The notes under the pieces are model-generated. The model was given only the letters and a program-made list of their open reading frames with translations. It had not been told where the DNA came from and searched no databases. Positions 58,030 through 64,000 of a DNA stretch of 64,000 nt are shown here, piece by piece. Origin of the DNA: Streptomyces sp. V3I8. GTDB lineage: Bacteria; Actinomycetota; Actinomycetes; Streptomycetales; Streptomycetaceae. The stretch spans positions 62,001 through 126,000 of the forward strand of contig NZ_JAUSZL010000003.1 in NCBI RefSeq assembly GCF_030817535.1, read 5' to 3'. Within the stretch, counting starts at the first letter, position 1, and every line of letters begins with the position of its first letter. The position numbers were made by a program, and so were the translations under genes.

Positions 58030-58436
58030 GCAAGCCCAAGACCGATACGGAGATCGTCGCCGCGTTCGAGGAGGCCGCCGCCGCAGCCCTCGCCGAGGTC
58101 CAGAAGGCGCGCAAAGCGCTGGCGGGCGCGGTGGAGTACAGCGGCGAGGCGGCTGACCGGGCGTACGGCATGCTGCTGTACGCCGAGGGGTTCGCCGTGT
58201 GGTTCGAGGAGCGCTCGATCAACCCGGACGGCACCCTTGCGCGCCACGAGGGGGAGGAGGACGACGACATGGCGAGGCACCTGCGCCGTGGTCGCCGCAA
58301 CATGATCCGGCGCATGCTGGTCACGCCCGAGCACCCGTTCGAAGGAATCGCCGGAATCCGTCAGCGCTACAGGCGCGAGGGCGTAAAGCGCTTCCTGGCC
58401 GCCACCTCGTTCGTCGCCGCTGAGGGGGAGCTGTGA
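58026..58436 (+). CDS. Hypothetical helical protein, 136 aa
   Basis: GTG overlaps the previous stop. Helical Ala/Glu-rich (EIVAAFEEAAAAALAEVQKA) with a basic middle (RHLRRGRRNMIRRML). Next GTG overlaps its stop. No family recognised. Confidence 0.65.
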   Translation: MSKPKTDTEIVAAFEEAAAAALAEVQKARKALAGAVEYSGEAADRAYGMLLYAEGFAVWFEERSINPDGTLARHEGEEDDDMARHLRRGRRNMIRRMLVTPEHPFEGIAGIRQRYRREGVKRFLAATSFVAAEGEL

Positions 58437-58810
58437 GCGTCCGGCAGTCCTACCCGAGCCCGGGACTCGCCCCCGACTTCCATTGGGACCTCCAGGGGCG
58501 CGCCCAGTTTCGGCACAAGGGCTTCACCGTGCGTGTTCTGATCCGTCCGGCCACGGACGACGACGGGGTGTACTACCTCGGCACCGAGCCCGGCGCGAAT
58601 GACGTCGTCCTCGTCGGCACGGTCGACCTGGACCACGTGGAGGTGGCGAGCGTCGGGCACGGCGCCGACTTCACCAATCCGTACCAGATGAACGAGGCTC
58701 TCCGGACCGTCCTCGACGACGCCGTCAGCGACGCCCGTACGAACGTCGGCCGCCTGGTCAAGGCCCTGGCCGCCGTCGATGCCCAGCAGGAGAAGGAGGC
58801 CAAGCGGTGA
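58433..58810 (+). CDS. Hypothetical protein, 125 aa
   Basis: GTG start, coupled on both sides. Beta-rich first part (GFTVRVLIRPATDDDGVYYL), helical end. No family recognised. Confidence 0.65.
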   Translation: MSVRQSYPSPGLAPDFHWDLQGRAQFRHKGFTVRVLIRPATDDDGVYYLGTEPGANDVVLVGTVDLDHVEVASVGHGADFTNPYQMNEALRTVLDDAVSDARTNVGRLVKALAAVDAQQEKEAKR

Positions 58811-59358
58811 GCAGCAGGCAGGCCTACACGGTCGTATCCAACCCGATGCCCGGCCCGCTGCTGGCCGCAATGTCGAGCCTGAAGGGCGCCACCGTCGCCC
58901 CCGAGGATGCCTACTCCGACGCCCAGGGGCATCACCTGATCGCCCGTAAGGGCTCGGTTGTCGTGCATGCCACGCTCGCCCTGGACCACTACGCCGACGG
59001 CGTCGACTGGGCCGACGGAGACATGGCGTGGGCCGTGACCCGCGACGGCGCACCCGTCGACTGCATCCGCTGGTCCGACGTCGTCACCGTCGTCCGCGAA
59101 GCCCCCGAGGAGGCGCCCGTGCCGGTCCAGCAGTGGCCCGCCAAGGGCGACGTGATCACCATGAGCACCGTACCGGGCGTTACACCGCCTCTGTCGTTCA
59201 CGGGCATCGTGACCTTCACGCCTGCCGACGGATGGCACGAACTGAGTGTGGACTACGCCCCGGAGAGCTTTGACGCTCACGTGAGCCGGTCCAAGTTCCC
59301 CGGGGTCTGGACGTGGGAGTACGCCGGTCCGATGGTCGTGGAGGGGGTGACCCCGTGA
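58807..59358 (+). CDS. Hypothetical protein, 183 aa
   Basis: GTG overlaps the previous stop. MSSRQAYTVVSNPMPGPLLA start; strands and a Trp-rich central region (DGVDWADGDMAWAVTRDGAP). Its stop overlaps the GTG of a 15-aa peptide gene. No family recognised. Confidence 0.65.
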   Translation: MSSRQAYTVVSNPMPGPLLAAMSSLKGATVAPEDAYSDAQGHHLIARKGSVVVHATLALDHYADGVDWADGDMAWAVTRDGAPVDCIRWSDVVTVVREAPEEAPVPVQQWPAKGDVITMSTVPGVTPPLSFTGIVTFTPADGWHELSVDYAPESFDAHVSRSKFPGVWTWEYAGPMVVEGVTP

Positions 59359-59402
59359 GCGCGCACCCGCGCCGCCCGAAGCGGCCCAAGCGCCCCCGGT
59401 AG
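59355..59402 (+). CDS. 15-residue Pro/Arg-rich peptide
   Basis: GTG overlaps the preceding stop (GTGA). Product MSAHPRRPKRPKRPR, with nine of fifteen residues Arg, Lys or Pro-alternating. Such composition recalls proline-rich antimicrobial peptides that block ribosomes, but it could equally be a chance read-out of GC-rich DNA at an operon end. Translation coupling is the only positive evidence. Confidence 0.35.
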   Translation: MSAHPRRPKRPKRPR

Positions 59403-59421
59403 GGCGGTGGAAACAGGGGGC

Positions 59422-59451
59422 TAGCCAACGCACTAACCAGTGCGCTAGGTT
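59422..59451 (+). promoter_or_regulatory. Palindromic promoter-operator P9
   Basis: TAGCCA (59422-59427), 18-bp ACGCACTAACCAGTGCGC, TAGGTT (59446-59451). The most diverged palindrome of the set. Drives the gene at 59483. Confidence 0.85.
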
Positions 59452-59482
59452 GGCCCCCTACCCGCCGAGGAACGAGGACCCC

Positions 59483-60811
59483 ATGAGCGACACCCGAGTG
59501 AAGATCAATTTCGACGAGGAGCCGTGCGGACGCTGCAGCGGCACGGGTCAGCACTCGTACAACCAGCGTGACGGACGCGTGTGCTGGGGCTGCAGCGGCC
59601 GTAAGGTCCGGCTGTCGCCCCTGGGTAAGCGGGCCGCCGACGCCTACGAAAAGGCGCTGCATGCCTCCGCTGGCGTCGTCAAGGTGCAGGACCTCGCGCC
59701 CGGCATGATCATCCTGTCGCGCGCCCAGGGTGGCGTCACGGGCAACCGGCCCTGGGACCACCCTGCCGAGTGGCGCACCGTGGCCGAGGTCACCGTGAGT
59801 GCGCACACCTTCAGCGGCTGGGGAGTGCACGACGGGCTCCGGGTTGACGTGGACGGCGTGACCGCAGAGATCGTCTTTGAGGGCGGGAAGACGTGGCGCG
59901 CGGAGTCCTCGGAAGATGAGACGTTCTGGCACAAGAGCGCCATGCGTACCATCTACACGGAACGCCACTTCCACATCCGCAGCGAAGAGGCCCGCGCCGC
60001 CCGCGACGAGGTGCGCCGTGCCATCGCGAAGCGCTTCAAGGGCGCATGGCTGGACGGCGAGGAGCCCCCGGTGAAGACCCCCCGGCTGCGCAAGAGCGCC
60101 GACATGCCCAAGGCCGAGGAGGCCGCGCGCCCGCTCCCCTCGAACCGCTTCGGGGGCAAGTGCCGCTCGTGCGGCGCATGGGTGGAGGCCGAGGCCGGTC
60201 ACCGGCTCAAGATCGAGGGCGCGTGGAAGGTCGAGCACAAGCCGGGCGAGTGCGCCCAGGAGGCCCCGGCCGCCCCCGCCGAGGCCCCGGCCGCCGACGG
60301 CACCCCGCACGTCCTGATCACCCGTGCCCGGCTGTATCCGGAGGTCGCCCGGCCCGGTCCGGCGTGGGTGTGGTCGTACAACTACCACGTGGACGGCGGG
60401 CCTGTGTGCCAGTACGGGCCGGGCCTGGACTCCCTGCGCAGCAGGCTGCGCCAGAAGTTCGGCAGTGACGTCCGGATCACCGAGGAGTGGAAGCGCCAGG
60501 AGCGCCCCGCCCCGGCCGCCCCTGCGACCGACGAGGGTATCTACCGCCACGGCGGCGCCGACGGGACCCTCTACAGGGTGCGGCGCGGCCCGAGCGGTTA
60601 CCTGTACGCCCACACGATCACCTGGGACGCCGAGCGCCAGAAGGTGACGTTCGCCAAGGCGCCCGGCATGGCCCGGCGACTGTCGGCGGCCGAGCGGCTC
60701 GGCCTCGCCGAGGTCGAACGGATCAGCGCACTGTGGGACTCGTGCGCGCTCTGCGGGGCGGAGATGACCGTATCCAAGGGCATCGGCCCCATTTGCCGTA
60801 AGCGCGTCTAA
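59483..60811 (+). CDS. Multi-zinc-finger protein under P9, 442 aa
   Basis: N-terminal DnaJ-type zinc finger (CGRCSGTGQHSYNQ, CWGCSGRK), an unknown middle, a central GKCRSCGAWVEAEAGH site, an Ala/Pro linker, and a C-terminal CALCGAEMTVSKGIGPICRK zinc ribbon like the DUF6011 type. Four metal sites in one chain suggest nucleic-acid binding. ATG after CGAGGAC. Confidence 0.72.
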   Translation: MSDTRVKINFDEEPCGRCSGTGQHSYNQRDGRVCWGCSGRKVRLSPLGKRAADAYEKALHASAGVVKVQDLAPGMIILSRAQGGVTGNRPWDHPAEWRTVAEVTVSAHTFSGWGVHDGLRVDVDGVTAEIVFEGGKTWRAESSEDETFWHKSAMRTIYTERHFHIRSEEARAARDEVRRAIAKRFKGAWLDGEEPPVKTPRLRKSADMPKAEEAARPLPSNRFGGKCRSCGAWVEAEAGHRLKIEGAWKVEHKPGECAQEAPAAPAEAPAADGTPHVLITRARLYPEVARPGPAWVWSYNYHVDGGPVCQYGPGLDSLRSRLRQKFGSDVRITEEWKRQERPAPAAPATDEGIYRHGGADGTLYRVRRGPSGYLYAHTITWDAERQKVTFAKAPGMARRLSAAERLGLAEVERISALWDSCALCGAEMTVSKGIGPICRKRV

Positions 60812-60823
60812 CAGCCCCACCAC

Positions 60824-60854
60824 GAGCGGCCCCGGGGCACCCCCGGGGCCGCTC
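60824..60854 (+). terminator. Terminator of P9 unit
   Basis: GAGCGGCCCCGGGG (60824-60837) with CCCCGGGGCCGCTC (60841-60854), 14-bp stem with a 3-base loop. Confidence 0.88.
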
Positions 60855-60886
60855 CGGCATGTTCGGAAACTGCCTCTCCTCGCCGG

Positions 60887-60916
60887 TAGACAGCGCACTG
60901 ACCAGTGCGCTAGGTT
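60887..60916 (+). promoter_or_regulatory. Palindromic promoter-operator P10
   Basis: TAGACA (60887-60892), 18-bp GCGCACTGACCAGTGCGC, TAGGTT (60911-60916). Drives the gene at 60958. Confidence 0.88.
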
Positions 60917-60957
60917 TGCCCCCTACCCGCCAAGTAGACCGAACCGAGGAGCACCAC

Positions 60958-62763
60958 ATGCCCGCCACCTCCCGCCTGTCGGACCCCATGATCCGCGCCC
61001 TCCTGGGGGCGCTGTGCCACAAGAACAGCGACGGCCGTTACTGCGTGTTCGCCCCGCAGCCCACCATCCGCGCCCTGATCGGGCGAGGCAAGGCCGGACG
61101 GGAAGAGTTCACCGGCCGCGAGAGCGGTGCCCTGCTCGTGCGCTACCACCTCACCGAGGAGGGTGTCACCTACCTGCGGGAGGCCCTGACGTTCGTCCTC
61201 GGCAAGCGCGGCGAGGACCGTGACGCGGTCTGGACGGAATGGTTCGCCGCCGACCGCAGCCACGTGTGGGCCCTGATCGACTTCCTGGGCCTCACCGGCG
61301 ACACGTACAAGGTCGTCACCACCACGCCCCACGAGCGCAAGGCGCTTCACGAGACCCTCAGCCGCGCGGACGCCTGGGAGCGCATGAGCGACGCCCTGCG
61401 CAACGGACAGCGCATCACCATCGACGGCCGGTCCATGACCGTGCACACCAAGCTCGGCGCCCGCTGGACGTTCACCGCCCAGGACGTTCCCACGGTCGAG
61501 GTGGACGACGTCCAGCACCGCATGTACGTCGGCGTCCTCCGCGACGACGCGAAAGACATGGGCCTCTGCGGTCCGGACAACGTCCGCGCCGCCATCGTCA
61601 ACGGCTGGACCGACGGCCACCGCGCCGAGCGCCAGGAGGACGGCACGGTGGCCGTGGGCTACTCCTGGTTCGTCCCGCAGCGCCCCGTCCCGTGGGTGGA
61701 GTCCGGAGAGATGCTCACGGACGCGGGCGGCGTCGGCGGAGACATTCAGATCGGCAACGCGGCCGAGCGCCGGTTCACTCACACCACGCTGCCCGGCCGC
61801 GTAGTCGACGTCACCGCCTGCCCGATCAAGGGCGACGGCTCCACCTCCATGCCCGCCGAGGACGCACCGATCTATCTTCAGCAGCAGGTTCACACGACCA
61901 TCTGCCGTGACGTTGAGGACCCGGGCGGCACCGAGGAATTCGCCGATATCACGTACCCCGACCTGCCCGAGGCGTACAGCGGTACCTACGCCACGGTGAC
62001 CGACGCAGAGGCCGCCGCCCGCCGACTGGTCGCCAGCACGACCCCGGAGCACATCGGATGGGACGGAGTCCCCGACTACCCCACCGAAACCTGGTGCGCC
62101 GAGCGCGCGGCCGAGCTGCTCGGCGCGGGTCGCTACTGGGTGAAGCACTTCCGCATGTTCGGCCAGGTCCCGCGCACCGAGCCGGTCAACCGCACGGCCG
62201 CGCTCGAACTGATCACGTGGGCGATGCGTCACGGCGGCTGGCAGTGCTACCGCGCAGACACGGGCGGAGTGAACCTGGAGAGCCCCACGGGTGAGTCCTC
62301 GTACTGGCTGGAGCCGCTCGCCGAGGACTGCGACACGCACGCCGGTGAGCCCGCCGACAGCTGTGAGACGTGCGCAGAGGACGCCCAGGAGGCGGCTCAA
62401 CTCGTCGACGAGGCAAGGAAGGACGCCGAGGAGGGCGGGGCCACCGCCGAGGCAGGCCGCCGCGTCCTCTCTGACGCCGGGGTCGAGGAGGACTCTGCCA
62501 TGGTGGCCCGCCGCGCCACCGAGGAGGCCGGACCCGCCCCCGTGGACGAGGAGGTCACCCCCGCCCCGCACACGGTCTATCTGATCGCGCTCGTCGAGCC
62601 GATCACCGGCTACAGCATGGTGGGCGAACGGGTGCGCGCCGAATACGTGCGCGAGGACATCCGTACCTCCGCCCGCTCCGGGGTCCATGCCGTCCGTGTC
62701 GGCACCGAGGGCATGATTCGTGTCGGGTCGCTGCTGTTCATCCCCCAGGGGCTCGCCGCCTAG
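60958..62763 (+). CDS. Hypothetical protein under P10, 601 aa
   Basis: Large single-gene unit. The N-terminal part looks like a winged helix (RESGALLVRYHLTEEGVTYL). The middle is strand-rich; a CDTHAGEPADSCETCAED site near residue 460 may bind zinc; the C-terminal ~60 residues form a small alpha/beta domain. Acidic overall. GAGGAGC before the ATG. No family recognised. Confidence 0.7.
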   Translation: MPATSRLSDPMIRALLGALCHKNSDGRYCVFAPQPTIRALIGRGKAGREEFTGRESGALLVRYHLTEEGVTYLREALTFVLGKRGEDRDAVWTEWFAADRSHVWALIDFLGLTGDTYKVVTTTPHERKALHETLSRADAWERMSDALRNGQRITIDGRSMTVHTKLGARWTFTAQDVPTVEVDDVQHRMYVGVLRDDAKDMGLCGPDNVRAAIVNGWTDGHRAERQEDGTVAVGYSWFVPQRPVPWVESGEMLTDAGGVGGDIQIGNAAERRFTHTTLPGRVVDVTACPIKGDGSTSMPAEDAPIYLQQQVHTTICRDVEDPGGTEEFADITYPDLPEAYSGTYATVTDAEAAARRLVASTTPEHIGWDGVPDYPTETWCAERAAELLGAGRYWVKHFRMFGQVPRTEPVNRTAALELITWAMRHGGWQCYRADTGGVNLESPTGESSYWLEPLAEDCDTHAGEPADSCETCAEDAQEAAQLVDEARKDAEEGGATAEAGRRVLSDAGVEEDSAMVARRATEEAGPAPVDEEVTPAPHTVYLIALVEPITGYSMVGERVRAEYVREDIRTSARSGVHAVRVGTEGMIRVGSLLFIPQGLAA

Positions 62764-62774
62764 GGCTGCACCAT

Positions 62775-62788
62775 GACGTCATGACGTC
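62775..62788. repeat. GACGTCATGACGTC palindrome, copy 4
   Basis: Exact 14-bp palindrome just after the stop of the P10 gene and before its terminator; the flanks make ATGACGTCATGACGTCG. Confidence 0.9.
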
Positions 62789-62791
62789 GCT

Positions 62792-62823
62792 ACGGGGGCG
62801 GGGAGGAGACTCTCCGCCCCCGT
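62792..62823 (+). terminator. Terminator of P10 unit
   Basis: ACGGGGGCGG (62792-62801) with CCGCCCCCGT (62814-62823), perfect 10-bp stem, 45 bp before P11. Confidence 0.85.
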
Positions 62824-62868
62824 CGGCGTGCCCAAACACGCTGGTCAGAAGAGATCCGCCCCCGCCCC

Positions 62869-62898
62869 TTCACAGCGCACTGATTAGTGCGCTAGGGT
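62869..62898 (+). promoter_or_regulatory. Palindromic promoter-operator P11
   Basis: TTCACA (62869-62874), 18-bp GCGCACTGATTAGTGCGC, TAGGGT (62893-62898). Drives the gene at 62940. Confidence 0.85.
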
Positions 62899-62939
62899 CG
62901 GCAACCTACCCGCCAAGTAGACGACCCGAGGAGCGCACG

Positions 62940-64000
62940 ATGGGCGAGACCCCGCAGACCGGAATCAAGACCGCAGACGGCATGATCGAAAAGGCCGTGC
63001 GGCTCGGCCTCACCGTGGCCGTGTCGGCCAAAGAGGGTGAGCACTCCACCACGGTCACGGTGGAGTTCGGCATGACCGTGCCGGAGAGCGCCGAGGGGAC
63101 CTTGCTCGGCCAGCACATCGCGGCCGACACGCTGTCCGTCACCTGGCTCCGCCCCACTCGCAAGGGCGCCCGCTGGAGCATGCTCACCGCCGTGCGGTGG
63201 GAGTTCGCCAGTCACCGGAAGATCAGGCGCGTGCGTGACCTGGAATGCGTGCTCGACAGCATGGGCCGCGAGGTGGCCCGCCGCGCCGCCCGCGAGGAGG
63301 CCGAGAAGCGCTCGGCCGCCGAGGAGGCGGCCCCCGCGTTCGAGGGCGCCCCCGCGCGTACCTTCGACGGCTGCGGGTGCCGCTCGTGCCAGACCGGCCG
63401 GGGCAACTGCCTCAAGATCACCGGGGCGACGTACTACGTCCTGGTCGCCGGGATCAAAGAGACGGGCCCGTACAACTCCCACCGTGACGCGGTCGAGGGA
63501 GGGCGGCGCCACGGCGGCCGGATCGAGGAGCGCCACGTGATCACCGAGGCCGCCCCCGCCGCCGAGTCGCCGGAGCCCAAGATCATCCCCGAGGTGCCGG
63601 TGAGCGAGACCCCGCGCACCATGGGGCACGCGATCGACTTCCTGAACCGCTTGAAGGTGGGCGACCGTGTCCGCGTCACCCGAGAGGGGCGCACGGCCGA
63701 TCTCACGGTGTCCATGGGCCCGCGCCGCTCCGACGGGGCGTACGGCTCGCCGGAGTCCACCAGGGTCACCGTGTCGTACGGTGTGGGCCGCTACTCGTAC
63801 GAGGTGGAGGCCGGTCACCTGTTCGCCCAGAAGGGCGACAAGGGCAGCATGACCATGGGCGGCACGCGCATGATGCGCCTGCCCGCCGAGGAGGCCGCCC
63901 CCGTCGCCGAGGAGGAGGGACCCCGTACGCCCGTGGAAGCCGGACGCGTCCAGCTGAGCGCGCTCGCCGAGAAGTGGAGCGCCGCCGTTGACGCCGAGTG
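62940..64000 (+). CDS. Hypothetical protein under P11, 3' end outside window
   Basis: Open to the window end, at least 353 residues. Starts MGETPQTGIKTADGMIEKAV after GAGGAGCGC. A beta-rich first domain, a basic coiled-coil (REVARRAAREEAEKRSAAEE), a CGCRSCQTGRGNC zinc-type cluster near residue 143, then an alpha/beta region with VGDRVRVTREGRTADLTV. Similar in style to the other P-family products. No family recognised. Confidence 0.7.
   Translation, partial: MGETPQTGIKTADGMIEKAVRLGLTVAVSAKEGEHSTTVTVEFGMTVPESAEGTLLGQHIAADTLSVTWLRPTRKGARWSMLTAVRWEFASHRKIRRVRDLECVLDSMGREVARRAAREEAEKRSAAEEAAPAFEGAPARTFDGCGCRSCQTGRGNCLKITGATYYVLVAGIKETGPYNSHRDAVEGGRRHGGRIEERHVITEAAPAAESPEPKIIPEVPVSETPRTMGHAIDFLNRLKVGDRVRVTREGRTADLTVSMGPRRSDGAYGSPESTRVTVSYGVGRYSYEVEAGHLFAQKGDKGSMTMGGTRMMRLPAEEAAPVAEEEGPRTPVEAGRVQLSALAEKWSAAVDAE

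Noticed and set aside
1..64000. Insertion sequences or transposons
   Set aside because: No transposase motifs and no terminal repeats with target duplications were seen; the inverted repeats at 35232-35358 enclose no gene.

Overview
The window looks like part of a large double-stranded DNA phage (or phage-plasmid) of Streptomyces or a close actinomycete. Evidence: very high GC, GTG starts and four-base ATGA/GTGA overlaps throughout, a WhiB-like protein, a DUF2637 membrane protein, a DUF397/Xre-DUF5753/HATPase regulatory trio typical of Streptomyces, and a phage terminase. Portal, capsid and tail genes are not in the window, so the genome must extend beyond it. The closest relatives may be the large high-GC Streptomyces phages, but that needs a database search. 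Both ends cut through genes.

Layout. (1) 1-25.3 kb, all plus strand: one long chain of overlapping genes for replication and recombination. It holds a DnaB-like helicase, WhiB-like regulator, CHC2/TOPRIM primase, J-like protein, probable ssDNA-binding protein, complete DnaE-type DNA polymerase III alpha, RecA, a Cas4/RecB-like nuclease, two junction-nuclease candidates (PD-(D/E)XK-like and RuvC-like), a sigma-region-4-like protein and the large terminase. A membrane protein and a lipoprotein sit between polymerase and RecA. (2) 25.3-28.7 kb: a structured non-coding RNA with terminator, then two multidomain 'polyvalent' proteins sharing the motif ATSFFRQ. They carry GNAT, ADP-ribosyltransferase, nucleotidyltransferase, RelE-like toxin and 2H phosphoesterase modules. 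A small antitoxin-like gene with its own strong ribosome-binding site is nested out of frame inside the toxin protein. (3) 28.7-42.9 kb: mixed strands, mostly minus, with small membrane proteins, zinc-ribbon proteins, a complete and a degenerate tyrosine recombinase, an RNase H-like protein, and a two-unit CRISPR-like repeat element. (4) 42.9-47.2 kb: an RHH-type regulator, tandem hairpins, a secreted protein and a host-like whiJ/abaA-type cassette. (5) 47.2-64 kb, all plus: large proteins of unknown function, mostly as short transcription units.

The strongest system-level signal is a promoter-operator module found 11 times (once at 29.5 kb, ten times from 47.2 to 62.9 kb). A near-perfect 18-bp palindrome, GCGCACTGATCAGTGCGC, exactly fills the spacer between a -35 box and a TAGGTT-type -10 box, followed by a CCCGCC leader and a ribosome-binding site. 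Most units end in a strong hairpin terminator just before the next module. This suggests a dedicated regulon of accessory proteins switched by one dimeric repressor. A second repeat, the 14-bp palindrome GACGTCATGACGTC, occurs exactly four times at 16-24 kb intervals.

All calls come from reading the sequence. Family names are recognition from motifs, not database hits.
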